Shown piece after piece: positions 33,578-42,072 of a DNA stretch of 64,000 bases. This DNA comes from a virus, in the IMG/VR virus record IMGVR_UViG_3300020171_000021, positions 1 to 64,000 of that record; one strand, written 5' to 3'. Below the pieces are notes generated by a model. It saw only the letters and a list, made by a program, of their open reading frames with translations, made no database searches and was not told where the DNA came from. The number at the start of each line of letters is the position of its first letter. Position 1 is the stretch's first letter. The position numbers were made by a program, and so were the translations under genes.

Positions 33578-33982
33578 ATGGTACTTTTAGCATCACAAGT
33601 AGAAACAACAACGCGGTATCTTGCAAAAATACAATTTTTACAAATAAAAATAAAAGATATCGTTTATCCATCTGTTATATTAACACCAACTATAGAAGCA
33701 CAAATCGCAAAAAAAGATTCAGAAATTGGTGAAGCTAGGCGATTATCAGGACTAGAAAGTTGGAATCATGATAAGTATGTTTCTATTGTTGCTCCTTTAA
33801 AATTGCAGCTATATACATTGCAAAAGCAAAATAGGATTATCATTGCAGCAAATCAGTTTTTATTATCACGAGCAGAATCTGATTACCAAAAAGCATGCGT
33901 TCCTAAAAGAATAGCATTACAAGAGACAGAAGAAGAATTTGCTGCATATTTGCGTTCTATACAGACAAATATTGTAGGATAA
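33578..33982 (+). CDS. Coiled-coil hypothetical protein, 134 residues
   Basis: Long helical stretches with heptad Leu/Ile patterns fill the sequence. The start has an AAGAGGA site. No family is recognised; it lies between the protease and the zincin. Confidence 0.6.
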   Translation: MVLLASQVETTTRYLAKIQFLQIKIKDIVYPSVILTPTIEAQIAKKDSEIGEARRLSGLESWNHDKYVSIVAPLKLQLYTLQKQNRIIIAANQFLLSRAESDYQKACVPKRIALQETEEEFAAYLRSIQTNIVG

Positions 33983-33986
33983 TAAC

Positions 33987-34352
33987 ATGGTAAAAAGAGG
34001 ACAGGCCACAGTTGAAGATATAATTCCAATTGTGAAACGTCTTCTCCCTATTCTTAAAAAAGCAGTAAAGATAAAATTTCACGTTAAGATTTGTGCTGGG
34101 CTAGTATGCGAATTATGGCGTCGTGACCCAAAAACAAAACCAAATACTATGATGATTGGTGTTGACGCAATAAATTTCTTTTGGGTTGAATATGGTAAAT
34201 CACTTGAAAAAACCATCCAAAATATATTAGTTCATGAAGCAATTCATATTCGTGGTTTAGAACATAATACCGAAGGATATAAACTTGGATTTTATTCTGA
34301 CCCAAATCGTGATACTTGGACACCGCAAATTGAAAAACTAATATTTAAGTGA
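33987..34352 (+). CDS. Zincin metallopeptidase (SprT/WLM-like)
   Basis: The helix ILVHEAIH at 80-87 has the HExxH zinc motif, followed by LEHN (His93) as a likely third ligand. The 121-residue size and helix position resemble minimal SprT/WLM-type peptidases. These act on DNA-linked proteins or in lysis in other systems. Here the substrate is unknown. Confidence 0.7.
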   Translation: MVKRGQATVEDIIPIVKRLLPILKKAVKIKFHVKICAGLVCELWRRDPKTKPNTMMIGVDAINFFWVEYGKSLEKTIQNILVHEAIHIRGLEHNTEGYKLGFYSDPNRDTWTPQIEKLIFK

Positions 34353-34364
34353 ATTCAGCATAGT

Positions 34365-34380
34365 ATTATAAATACTTTTA
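34365..34380 (+). promoter_or_regulatory. TATA-box promoter
   Basis: TATTATAAATACTTTT is followed by AAGAAGGA and the start codon at 34411. Confidence 0.55.
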
Positions 34381-34410
34381 AAAAAATATAACATAAAGAA
34401 GGATTAAATT

Positions 34411-34731
34411 ATGGATAATGAACCAGAAAAGTCAGTTGAAGCAAAACCAGCAAAATATTGTATTATACCAATTAGGTTTTCGCCAACACAAGAAGTTGGT
34501 GTAGATGAGATTGTCGGTAGTGTTAATAAAATATCTGGCAAATCATATCTAAATTTCATTGATGTCTCCGGAAGAATGTGGAAAGGCGCAGAAGAAGAAT
34601 TTATTGTAATTCGAAACTTTCCAACTGAAGAAGATTTATCAGATTTCGCAAGATTAATGCGAGAGACTGAAAAGCTTGAACAAATCATCAAAAATAAAAA
34701 ACTTGAGGAACTCGACCGTGCTTTCAGCTAA
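34411..34731 (+). CDS. Hypothetical protein, 106 residues
   Basis: A small beta-rich domain (residues 12-75) is followed by a charged helix. It overlaps the next gene by 14 bases. Family unknown. Confidence 0.6.
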   Translation: MDNEPEKSVEAKPAKYCIIPIRFSPTQEVGVDEIVGSVNKISGKSYLNFIDVSGRMWKGAEEEFIVIRNFPTEEDLSDFARLMRETEKLEQIIKNKKLEELDRAFS

Positions 34732-35239
34732 GTTAAAATTTTTTAAATGGGAAATAATTATTCGCGATGAAAATTTGGGCAAACTTCATATAACAGACTT
34801 TCAGCATAATGATGTAGAGGATGACCAAAATCCACCAATAAATGGAATGTTGGGTTTTAAGTATTATGATATTGACCCATTAAATACTTCAAAACGCGTT
34901 TGTGCATTAGCAGGCGACCACGGAATGATTGATTATATTTTCCGTGGATTAGGACAAGCGCTGTTAATGTATCATGATGATGCAATAACACTTCTTAATG
35001 GTGTAATGAAATCATTAACACAAATGAGAAGCGACCTTTGGGTGCATAATGCAACAACCAGAGAACTTGATGTGTTTGACAATAAAGTTTATAAAAATTT
35101 TTGTCTAATGTTAGGTGAAATAAAATCTAAAGCATTTGACCCAAATAATGAAATTAAAGAGTTGGATAAACAGTTATATGATATTGTGAAACAATACGAT
35201 ATTCTAAACTATCAAATCGGTAATAAATACTACAAATAA
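34718..35239 (+). CDS. Hypothetical protein, 173 residues (GTG start)
   Basis: GTG 34718 is chosen since GAGG lies ten bases before it; the open frame extends to 34676 but without a ribosome site. The product is soluble, with a long C-terminal helical part. No family is recognised. Confidence 0.6.
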   Translation: MLSAKLKFFKWEIIIRDENLGKLHITDFQHNDVEDDQNPPINGMLGFKYYDIDPLNTSKRVCALAGDHGMIDYIFRGLGQALLMYHDDAITLLNGVMKSLTQMRSDLWVHNATTRELDVFDNKVYKNFCLMLGEIKSKAFDPNNEIKELDKQLYDIVKQYDILNYQIGNKYYK

Positions 35240-35255
35240 TTTTTGATGTGACATA

Positions 35256-36080
35256 ATGAAAGCAATAGAAAAAACAATAACACTTGACGACAAGAAGAAG
35301 CCATTGATATTAATACCATTTGGTGATGTCCACTTAGGAAACGCAAATTGCGATAAAAAATATTTTAAGAAAACTCTTAATTGGATACTTGATAAACCAA
35401 ATGCTTATGCAATCGGAATGGGAGACTATTGCGATGCAATTATTCCCACTGATAAACGATTTGATTTTAAAGAAGTTGATAAACAATTTGTAGGTGACAT
35501 GGATAATCTTCCAATGGCTCAAGTTGAATATATGTCAGAACTATTAACGCCTTTAAGTGAAGATAATAAATTGTTGACTTTAATTCCCGGTAATCACGAA
35601 GATATGTTCCGTTTAAGAAATGGAGTTAATGTTATGAAGTCAATTTGTAAGCCTCTAAATATTCCGGAAGGTGATATGATGACCTTCTTGAGGATAAAAT
35701 TTGACAAAAAACAGTTTCACACATCGTCGTTGATTATTTGGATGCATCATGGATGGTACTCAGGTCGTAAACTTGGAGGAAAGGTTAATCAGTTGACCGA
35801 TATCGCAAATGGGTATGACGCCTCAATTTATTTAGCTGGACACTCTCATGAATTATCAGCACATCAAATTGTAAAAATTAGTATGGCGCAAACAGGAATT
35901 GAAACTGTAGCTAATAAAAAAACATTTGGCAATACCGGAACATTTATGAAGACATTATCTAAAGATGGTGGTAATGGTTATGCTGAAAGAAAAGCATATA
36001 CACCAGCAAAAATAGGAGTTTTACGGTTTGACATCTATCCAAGAAAGATGGGAATACCTGACGTTCATGTAAGAGTTTAA
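35256..36080 (+). CDS. Calcineurin-like metallophosphoesterase
   Basis: The metal motifs appear in order: GDVHLG (Asp24, His26), GDYCD (Asp57), GNHED (Asn113, His114), the WMHHG His near 170 and AGHSHE near 196. The protein should hydrolyse phosphate esters using two metals. DNA exonuclease, RNA phosphatase and cyclic nucleotide roles are all known in the family. The 274 residues are normal. Confidence 0.9.
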   Translation: MKAIEKTITLDDKKKPLILIPFGDVHLGNANCDKKYFKKTLNWILDKPNAYAIGMGDYCDAIIPTDKRFDFKEVDKQFVGDMDNLPMAQVEYMSELLTPLSEDNKLLTLIPGNHEDMFRLRNGVNVMKSICKPLNIPEGDMMTFLRIKFDKKQFHTSSLIIWMHHGWYSGRKLGGKVNQLTDIANGYDASIYLAGHSHELSAHQIVKISMAQTGIETVANKKTFGNTGTFMKTLSKDGGNGYAERKAYTPAKIGVLRFDIYPRKMGIPDVHVRV

Positions 36081-36081
36081 T

Positions 36082-36225
36082 ATGAAAATTGAATATAAAC
36101 GAAGAAGATATAGTGATTGTTTATATACCTTCTTTTCTTTTACAATATCTGAAATTAGTATAAATTTATGCTTGTTTGGATGTAGCATGTGGATATTTTG
36201 GAATAGAAAATATTATTATGACTGA
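36082..36225 (+). CDS. Possible 47-residue hydrophobic ORF
   Basis: A basic start is followed by a Phe/Ser/Leu-rich hydrophobic stretch. It begins directly after the phosphoesterase stop and overlaps the next ATG. The overlap fits coupled translation, but composition alone is weak evidence. Confidence 0.3.
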   Translation: MKIEYKRRRYSDCLYTFFSFTISEISINLCLFGCSMWIFWNRKYYYD

Positions 36226-36421
36226 AGACGTGCCTTATTATTTTCAAACAAAATTTCGTATTTGGGATAGAGCAATCATTGAACAAATGATTGTCAAATA
36301 CGAACAACAGTTTGAAATGAAGGCACCTGAATATCATGAATTATTTTTAGAAGGTAAGATTAAAGGAGAAGACGGCCAAAGATTTATGTTCCTTTATGAA
36401 TTTTATGTATCATCATACTGA
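36218..36421 (+). CDS. Hypothetical protein, 67 residues, possibly truncated
   Basis: ATG 36218 overlaps the preceding stop. The sequence is well-formed until its last ten residues, where the frame runs into the start of the endonuclease gene in another frame. It may be the surviving N-terminal part of a gene interrupted by the endonuclease. Confidence 0.45.
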   Translation: MTEDVPYYFQTKFRIWDRAIIEQMIVKYEQQFEMKAPEYHELFLEGKIKGEDGQRFMFLYEFYVSSY

Positions 36422-36998
36422 AGCAACAAAATTAAAAATGTCAGTTGCACATAAGGGAAGAAAGTTTACTGAAGAGCATAAGCAAAATATTTCTATTGCT
36501 AATAAAGGTGTATTACGGTCTAACGAAACAAAATGTAAAATATCAGCCGCAAATAAAGGAAAAATATTTACCAAAGAACATAAACAAAAAATATCTATAG
36601 CAAGAAAAGGCAAATATTGCGGAAAAGAAAATTTTAATTTTGGAAATGTGCCTCCGGCGTGTTGCGGTTACGGAGTGCATTCTCATTACCTCTCGCCACT
36701 TCAAGGTGAAGTCTGTTTCCGTTCATCTTATGAGTTAGCATACGCCAAATATCTTGATTCAATCTCCGAATTATGGATGTACGAAATGGAAACATTTGAT
36801 TTAGGAGATACTACCTACACTCCTGATTTCTTCCTACCTAGATTAGAAAAATTCGTCGAGATTAAAGGCTATATGCTTCCAAAAGCACAAGATAAAATAA
36901 ATCAATTCAGAGAACAATATCCTTGGGATTTGGAAGTATTGAGATTGAAAGAACTGAAGGAATTAGGAGTATTTGAGCAAAAGATTAATGTTATTTGA
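36396..36998 (+). CDS. PD-(D/E)XK homing-type endonuclease with NUMOD3 repeats
   Basis: Residues 8-75 hold three NUMOD3-like repeats (HKGRKFTEEHKQNIS pattern), which contact DNA. The C-terminal nuclease has RSSYELAYAKYLD, TYTPDFFLP and FVEIKGYM, giving the E...PD...ExK active site. The same nuclease domain occurs almost unchanged at 62844. It is a free-standing mobile endonuclease. Confidence 0.88.
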   Translation: MNFMYHHTEATKLKMSVAHKGRKFTEEHKQNISIANKGVLRSNETKCKISAANKGKIFTKEHKQKISIARKGKYCGKENFNFGNVPPACCGYGVHSHYLSPLQGEVCFRSSYELAYAKYLDSISELWMYEMETFDLGDTTYTPDFFLPRLEKFVEIKGYMLPKAQDKINQFREQYPWDLEVLRLKELKELGVFEQKINVI

Positions 36999-37047
36999 TA
37001 AACATCTTAGTATAATTACAAATGACTCAGAAGGACTTAAAAATACC

Positions 37048-37119
37048 GGGGTCGTATATCAGCGGTAGATAGCCTGCTTTGCAAGCAGGAAGCCAGGGGT
37101 TCAAATCCCCTCGACTCCA
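37048..37119 (+). tRNA. tRNA-Ala (anticodon TGC)
   Basis: Acceptor GGGGTCG pairs with CGACTCC. The anticodon stem CCTGC/GCAGG holds loop TTTGCAA with TGC. The T-arm AGGGG/CCCCT has a standard loop (TTCAAAT). No 3' CCA is encoded. Confidence 0.93.
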
Positions 37120-37121
37120 TC

Positions 37122-37196
37122 GGGAATATGAGGTAGCCTGGTTATCCCTGGACGTTTGGAACGTTCAGACCTCGGTTCAAATCCGAGTATTCCCAT
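37122..37196 (+). tRNA. tRNA-Pro (anticodon TGG)
   Basis: Acceptor GGGAATA pairs with TATTCCC. The anticodon arm GGACG-TTTGGAA-CGTTC shows TGG. The T-arm CTCGG-TTCAAAT-CCGAG is perfect. It lies two bases after tRNA-Ala, so both are likely cotranscribed. Confidence 0.92.
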
Positions 37197-37230
37197 ATTT
37201 TAATATACTGATAAAACAATTTGATATTAT

Positions 37231-37398
37231 ATGGTAAAAGAAAAATGTGAGTTTTGTAATACTGAAACAACATGCAATTTTGGAATGATGGGAAAAGACA
37301 TTAGACTTTTCTTTTGTTCTGTGGATTGTATGGTCGGATATGCACAAGTACATGGTTATCATCCATATAATGGATTGATAAATGTAATAGAAAAATAA
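37231..37398 (+). CDS. FCS/MYM-type zinc-finger microprotein
   Basis: The 55 residues contain CEFC (6-9) and FFCSVDC (C29, C33), as in treble-clef FCS-type fingers. A TATA-like AATATACTGATAAAACA resembles the promoter at 10475. The stop codon ends exactly before the tRNA-Gln gene. Confidence 0.6.
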   Translation: MVKEKCEFCNTETTCNFGMMGKDIRLFFCSVDCMVGYAQVHGYHPYNGLINVIEK

Positions 37399-37532
37399 AG
37401 CCCTGTAGGGTAGCGGTCAATCCTTCTGGCCTTTGGATACCGCAATCTAACAGCAGAATTGTCTCAAGGTATGCTTAGGAGTAGTGCGGGAGAAGACATC
37501 CAGAGACAACGGTTCGAATCCGTTCAGGGCTA
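37399..37532 (+). tRNA. tRNA-Gln (anticodon TTG) with intron
   Basis: Acceptor AGCCCTG pairs with CAGGGCT and the T-arm AACGG-TTCGAAT-CCGTT is perfect. CTGG and CCAG form the anticodon stem around CTTTGGA with anticodon TTG. About 60 bases are inserted after it. CCGCA and TGCGG pair inside the insert, giving the bulge-helix-bulge shape cut by archaeal tRNA splicing endonuclease. Exact intron ends are uncertain. Confidence 0.82.
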
Positions 37533-37579
37533 TTAATATAATCCAATATCTTTATCTTTTAAATTTACATTTTAAGTAT

Positions 37580-37696
37580 ATGGAACAGCAAAAGAAAAAG
37601 CCGTGTAATTGTCTGAAAGGGAAAGAAGCAGATGCACGTATTGCTCATTGGCGACAGATATTGTCTGAAGTCTCTAAAGATATTGATGATATTTAA
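37580..37696 (+). CDS. 38-residue Cys-containing microprotein
   Basis: ATG 37580 is preferred because the longer frame would overlap the tRNA-Gln. CNC near residues 9-11 is the only possible metal motif, and the rest is a charged helix. Family unknown. Confidence 0.4.
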   Translation: MEQQKKKPCNCLKGKEADARIAHWRQILSEVSKDIDDI

Positions 37697-37713
37697 TTTA
37701 ATGTGTAGAAATT

Positions 37714-38289
37714 ATGTGGATAGAAGAAGCAGCTAAGTGGGTATCACAAGAACAATTAAAATACGTTCAATGTAAGTGCGGGTGTGGAAACAAAATAATA
37801 ATTAAGTTACAGCATTATTATACAAAAATTCCAGATTTTATTACTGGACATTTTAGCAAAACTGAAGATTTTAAAAAGAGTGCGTCTGAAAGAGGAAAAC
37901 AGCAAATACATCCACCTTGTTCTGATAATACACGAAAAAAATTATCTCAAAAATTTAAAGGACGTATATCTGGAAGAAAAGGCAAAACAGCGTGGAATAA
38001 AGGAAAAAAATTTCCTGAATACTGTGGTATAAATAATCCTAAATATAGTGGTGGAAAACGCATGTCAATTGCCAGAAGCAATCATAAACGAAGACTTAAA
38101 GGATTTATTCCATTAACACTTAATAATCCATATTCTGAAGAAATAATATATCATCATATTAATCCCAATTTACCTTATGTTGTACCTTGTCCAAAAAGAA
38201 TTCACGAAATATTTAGAGAAGGAAAAGAAAACCAAAGACACTGTGAATATGTAAATTTATTTCTTGGTATAATAAAAATAGATTTTTAA
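37714..38289 (+). CDS. HNH-like homing endonuclease with NUMOD-like repeats
   Basis: The N-terminal CKCGCGNKIIIKL...GH module resembles that of the other mobile nucleases here. Lys/Gly-rich NUMOD3-like segments follow (residues 60-110), and a late YHHINPNLPYVVPCPK segment suggests a divergent HNH/beta-beta-metal site. It lies between the tRNA cluster and the minus-strand genes, with converging stops. Confidence 0.75.
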   Translation: MWIEEAAKWVSQEQLKYVQCKCGCGNKIIIKLQHYYTKIPDFITGHFSKTEDFKKSASERGKQQIHPPCSDNTRKKLSQKFKGRISGRKGKTAWNKGKKFPEYCGINNPKYSGGKRMSIARSNHKRRLKGFIPLTLNNPYSEEIIYHHINPNLPYVVPCPKRIHEIFREGKENQRHCEYVNLFLGIIKIDF

Positions 38290-39044
38290 CCTTTATTACG
38301 GCTTATAGATGTCGTCCATCCACGCGCTAAGCCTGTTTTAATGACACCACGAAAATCTTGATGAACAACATAGGTATAGAATTTTCGTTGTGATTTATTT
38401 AACGAATCAAAAAATGGCCTAACTTTTTCTTCTATTAGTTTACCGATAAAGTCTCGGTCTAAAGACATTTGAAACAACGCAGGCTCTTTAAAAAATAGGG
38501 CTCTCGTTTGCGAAATTATTTGTTTATTTAAACTTGATGAATCTTGAACATTAATTAAAAAGCAAATATCTAAATGCCTGGCTATAAACGATAACTTTTT
38601 CATAGTTTCGTTTTGGTCAGTGTACATTTTATTTGACTCCAAAATATTAGCTGCATCGTCAATTATGATGGTGCAGCCTTTATCTGCTGGTGCAGTATTT
38701 CCATTTGGAAATATAAAATAGCAGTCATAATTTGTATCACTTTCTTCAATATGTAGTTTTGATACAGGAATTATCCAGTTTGGAACTTTTAGCATATTTA
38801 TTGCATAAACTGGTCTGCCTAAAAATTCAGCCAGCCTCATACACAATGCTGTCTTACCCCCTCCCGACTTTCCAACAACAAGATTTATACCCCAGGGCTC
38901 TTTTTTAAAAATAGATAAAAATTCTTGTTTTGACACTCCAGCACCCCCAAAATTATTTATTGATGACTGTCCACTTGTTTGACCTGGCGACCGCATTCCT
39001 TTTCCAATTGCTATATCAAATAGTATAGCGAGCGGATTATCCAT
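38286..39044 (-). CDS. P-loop ATPase, putative DNA-packaging motor (FtsK-HerA/A32-like)
   Basis: Walker A VGKSGGGKT lies at 57-65, Walker B CTIIIDDA at 124-131 and a polar FLINVQDS sensor strand near 168. The compact 252-residue form with a short N-terminal extension resembles the packaging ATPases of tailless archaeal and eukaryotic viruses more than AAA+ enzymes. A Zot-like or other P-loop role is possible. It is one of only two minus-strand genes. Confidence 0.65.
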   Translation of the reverse strand: MDNPLAILFDIAIGKGMRSPGQTSGQSSINNFGGAGVSKQEFLSIFKKEPWGINLVVGKSGGGKTALCMRLAEFLGRPVYAINMLKVPNWIIPVSKLHIEESDTNYDCYFIFPNGNTAPADKGCTIIIDDAANILESNKMYTDQNETMKKLSFIARHLDICFLINVQDSSSLNKQIISQTRALFFKEPALFQMSLDRDFIGKLIEEKVRPFFDSLNKSQRKFYTYVVHQDFRGVIKTGLARGWTTSISRNKG

Positions 39045-39268
39045 TAAAATTGTTCCTGTTTCACTTTTAAAAATTTAGCTTTAATTTCTTTACGTGCAAT
39101 CCCATATTTTTCCATTAAAACTTTCATCATCACTTGCCCGCTACTCTTCATATCTATGTAATGAATCAATAATAAACAAACGGCGTCTGGCAATTTTAAA
39201 TCTCGAGGAACTGCTTTTTTAAAGTTCATCCAGACATCATCGTCAATATCAATAAGAATTTTTGTCAT
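39044..39268 (-). CDS. Small putative regulator (ribbon-helix-helix-like), 74 residues
   Basis: An N-terminal beta strand (TKILIDIDDD) followed by two helices is the ribbon-helix-helix order, but the match is weak. It shares one base with the ATPase gene and is the first gene after the divergent promoter, so it may control the switch to virion gene expression. Confidence 0.45.
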   Translation of the reverse strand: MTKILIDIDDDVWMNFKKAVPRDLKLPDAVCLLLIHYIDMKSSGQVMMKVLMEKYGIARKEIKAKFLKVKQEQF

Positions 39269-39377
39269 CCAATTAAAGTATAATTCTTTTATTAGTATTT
39301 AAATTTAACTTAATTTGTTTATTTTTTACCAAATGTTTATTAACCAACGGTAACAAATTAACAGTGAAGATGAAAAT
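39269..39377. promoter_or_regulatory. Divergent promoter region
   Basis: This gap separates the minus-strand pair from the plus-strand virion genes. Read on the minus strand, it has a TTTAAATAC box (about 39293-39305). The plus-strand side holds AATGTTTATTAACC and a GAAGATGAAA leader. Confidence 0.5.
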
Positions 39378-41390
39378 ATGCTAAATATTGATGCTGAATT
39401 TAATGAATTATTGCTTGTCTTTAGACCAAACCCACGTGGACTGGGTGCAATAGGCGAATTTGGCGAATTTGGGTCAGCATTGGGAGAACTCTCTGCCGTT
39501 GAACAAGAAATACATGCACAGTGGAGAGGGATAGTTAAATCTGGATTGGGAGAATTGTCAGATATTACAGCGGATATTGCAGCAGCAAAAGCAGCAATTT
39601 CAAAAGCAACAGATATTGGTGGGCAAATAAATTCATTAAAAAGTAGAATTTCACGATTACAAAATAAAATTGCTAAAGTTAAAAATCCAGCAGCAAAAGC
39701 AAAAATTCAAAGTAGATTAACAGCAGCATTGCCACAATTAGCTATTGCAGAGGGCGCATATAATGCAATGAAATCAGTAGTAGGAGCCGCTACAGATTTT
39801 CTTAAAAATGCAGGTATAGCGGTTGAAGAAGCAAAAAAAGCAGTTGTTGAAACTGCTGGCAAAGCAAGAGAAAAAGCAATGGAAGTTGTTGGGAAGGCAA
39901 AAGAAATGGCTGTAGCTGCTGGAGAAAAAGTAAAAGCAGCAGCAGGTGCAGCAGCAGCAGCAGCAAAGGCAGCAGCGGTAAGAGTAAAAGCAGCAGCAGG
40001 TGCAGCAGCAGCAGCAGCAAAGGCAAAAGTTGCTCAAGTTGGTGTAAAAGCAAAAGCAGTTGCAGCGGCGGCGGCGGCAAGAGCGGCACAGATGGCGGCG
40101 GCAGCAAAGGCTGCAGCGGCTCAAAAGGTAGCCCAAGCAAGAGCAATGGCTGCCGCAGCAGCACAAAGAGTTCAACAAGCGGCAGCAGCAGCACGTGCGA
40201 GAGCAGCACAGATAGCAGCTCAAGCGGCGGCGACAGCAAGAGCTCGGGCACAAGCAGCAGCACAAAGAGTTCAACAAGCGGCAGCAGCAGCAGGTGCAGC
40301 AGCTGCGGCGGCGGCAGCAAGAGCAGCACAAGTAGCTGCGTCCGCACGTGCAGCAGCCGCAAGTGCAGCGTCAAAAGTTAAATCGTGGTTTGGATTTAAG
40401 GGACTTGAAGAATATAACGGACTTGGAGTAGTATTTACAGCTGGTGCAGCAACTCTTGCAATTACTGCAGCAATGGCAGCATTACAAATAGCCAATATGT
40501 ATATTGGGCAAGGAGAAGCGGTTCCAGAAGATAGCACAGCAATTCCAGAAACTATCCCTATGGTAGAAATGGAAAAATATAAAGATGCGGCTGCTGATTG
40601 TTATAATTCTGCAGTAGCTCAAGGATATAAGGTTGATACTGCTGAAAAATCTGCATTGCTTGAAAAAACTTGCAGAGAAAGAGCAGCAGTACAATTTGCT
40701 GTACCATCTGATATGATTCCATATACAGGTACAGATTTAATAGATGAATTTGAAGTTCCTCCAGGATATACTCCAGGAGTAGATTATCCAATTCAATTAC
40801 CAGAAGGCGGCGGATGTTTTAGTTTATCTACAGGAATGCCGGAACCTTGCAGAGATGTGGAACCATATGTTCCTCCAGGAGGATATACACCAGGATATGA
40901 TATTCCAACTGGAGATTATTATCCAGAGCAACCATTACCAGATGGAAGAAGAATTATTTATCCTACGCCAAGTGAACCAGGAATTTATGATGAATTTGAA
41001 ACTTTAGTTCCGGGTATGGAACCAGTTCCAGGATATCCGCCAGGTATGCCAACAACCGTTCCAAGTTATCCTCCAGGTGTGACTCCATCATATCCAGGTT
41101 ATGAACCAGGTATAACTCCATCTTATGAACCAGGAGCACCACCAACTTATGCACCAGGTGTAGAAATGCCATCAGGTGTAGAATGTCCAGATTATCCAGA
41201 TATGACTGATGCTGAATATTGTTCATATTTTCCACAATGTTGTGAAGACATTCCAGAGGGATGCCCAGATATTCCAGATATGACCGATGACGAATATTGC
41301 GCAAACTTCCCACAATGTTGTGAAGAAGCAGGTGAAGCAGAAACTGGTAAATCACCTTGGGAATTTGACACAGGCATATTTGGGTTTTGA
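39378..41390 (+). CDS. Ala-rich coiled-coil membrane protein with Cys-repeat tail
   Basis: Residues 1-60 hold NPRGLG and GEFGEFG motifs. Residues 65-335 are a very Ala-rich helical region, with a DNA-level repeat at 39926 and 39986. A membrane helix follows (about 352-375), then a Pro-rich YxPG-type region (450-600). The tail has two copies of a C-x-D-x-P-x-M-T-D-x-E-Y-C...CCE motif. The layout matches the protein at 42085, so the two are paralogues. A structural role in a membrane-bearing virion is inferred. Confidence 0.75.
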   Translation: MLNIDAEFNELLLVFRPNPRGLGAIGEFGEFGSALGELSAVEQEIHAQWRGIVKSGLGELSDITADIAAAKAAISKATDIGGQINSLKSRISRLQNKIAKVKNPAAKAKIQSRLTAALPQLAIAEGAYNAMKSVVGAATDFLKNAGIAVEEAKKAVVETAGKAREKAMEVVGKAKEMAVAAGEKVKAAAGAAAAAAKAAAVRVKAAAGAAAAAAKAKVAQVGVKAKAVAAAAAARAAQMAAAAKAAAAQKVAQARAMAAAAAQRVQQAAAAARARAAQIAAQAAATARARAQAAAQRVQQAAAAAGAAAAAAAARAAQVAASARAAAASAASKVKSWFGFKGLEEYNGLGVVFTAGAATLAITAAMAALQIANMYIGQGEAVPEDSTAIPETIPMVEMEKYKDAAADCYNSAVAQGYKVDTAEKSALLEKTCRERAAVQFAVPSDMIPYTGTDLIDEFEVPPGYTPGVDYPIQLPEGGGCFSLSTGMPEPCRDVEPYVPPGGYTPGYDIPTGDYYPEQPLPDGRRIIYPTPSEPGIYDEFETLVPGMEPVPGYPPGMPTTVPSYPPGVTPSYPGYEPGITPSYEPGAPPTYAPGVEMPSGVECPDYPDMTDAEYCSYFPQCCEDIPEGCPDIPDMTDDEYCANFPQCCEEAGEAETGKSPWEFDTGIFGF

Positions 41391-41396
41391 GGAATT

Positions 41397-41846
41397 ATGA
41401 CAAAAATACTATACAATAGAGCAGCAAAAACTTTTATGGATGCTATTAGCGCAGGATTTGACGAAGATGGTGCTTATGAAAAAGTAAAGAAGAAGCACGG
41501 AAAAGTATTAGCAGATGCGGTTTATGCTGAGGCATTAACTGAAATGAAGGCGATGAAGAAAAATCCACGCGAAAGACTCGACGTTGTTAAGAATCAAAAA
41601 GGTGTAATAAGAATAAATCCAGCCCAATTAAGTATTCTTGTTGACGCACATCGGTCAAAATCAGGATTTTGGTATGCAAAATCTGAAACCCAGTCAATGA
41701 ACGCAGCAAAATTAGCATCGAAAGATATGCTTAAACGGGTTCCAAACCAAAATCGCGAAGGATATAAATTAACTGATAAAGGTAAATCACTATTAGAAAG
41801 ATTTTTAAAATCAGTTCATCAATCAGGAAAAATAAGAAGAGATTAA
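41397..41846 (+). CDS. Winged-helix-like protein with NPR motif, 149 residues
   Basis: The first half is a helical repeat-like region ending KKNPRERLD. The second half (about 77-145) resembles a winged-helix domain, ending GYKLTDKGKSLLERFL, the wing and last helix of MarR-like folds. Similar domains end the proteins at 43166 and 44992. Binding to virion DNA or regulation is possible. Confidence 0.65.
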   Translation: MTKILYNRAAKTFMDAISAGFDEDGAYEKVKKKHGKVLADAVYAEALTEMKAMKKNPRERLDVVKNQKGVIRINPAQLSILVDAHRSKSGFWYAKSETQSMNAAKLASKDMLKRVPNQNREGYKLTDKGKSLLERFLKSVHQSGKIRRD

Positions 41847-41847
41847 C

Positions 41848-42072
41848 ATGGCAGCACAGAAAAACTACAGCAAATACATAGAGTCCGCAATTCGTGAATC
41901 TGAAGAACGTGATATACCCACAATACTAAGTAAAACTGGAGTTATAAACAGAAAAGAACTTATAAAATTTTTAAATCACGAAGTTAATCTTGCAAAAAAA
42001 CCTGCAAAAAAAGGAGACGCTTATTCAGCAGGATATATGGATGCAATGAAGTCAGTTAGAGAATTTATTTAA
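41848..42072 (+). CDS. Hypothetical protein, 74 residues
   Basis: A charged helical protein one base after its neighbour, starting ATTAACATGGCAGC like the next gene. The C-terminal GDAYSAGYMDAM helix is distinctive, but no family is known. Confidence 0.55.
   Translation: MAAQKNYSKYIESAIRESEERDIPTILSKTGVINRKELIKFLNHEVNLAKKPAKKGDAYSAGYMDAMKSVREFI

Noticed and set aside
39774-40374. Long reverse-strand open frames opposite the Ala-rich gene
   Set aside because: They are Cys- or Leu-only translations of the GCA repeats and have no ribosome site; they are shadows of the plus-strand gene.
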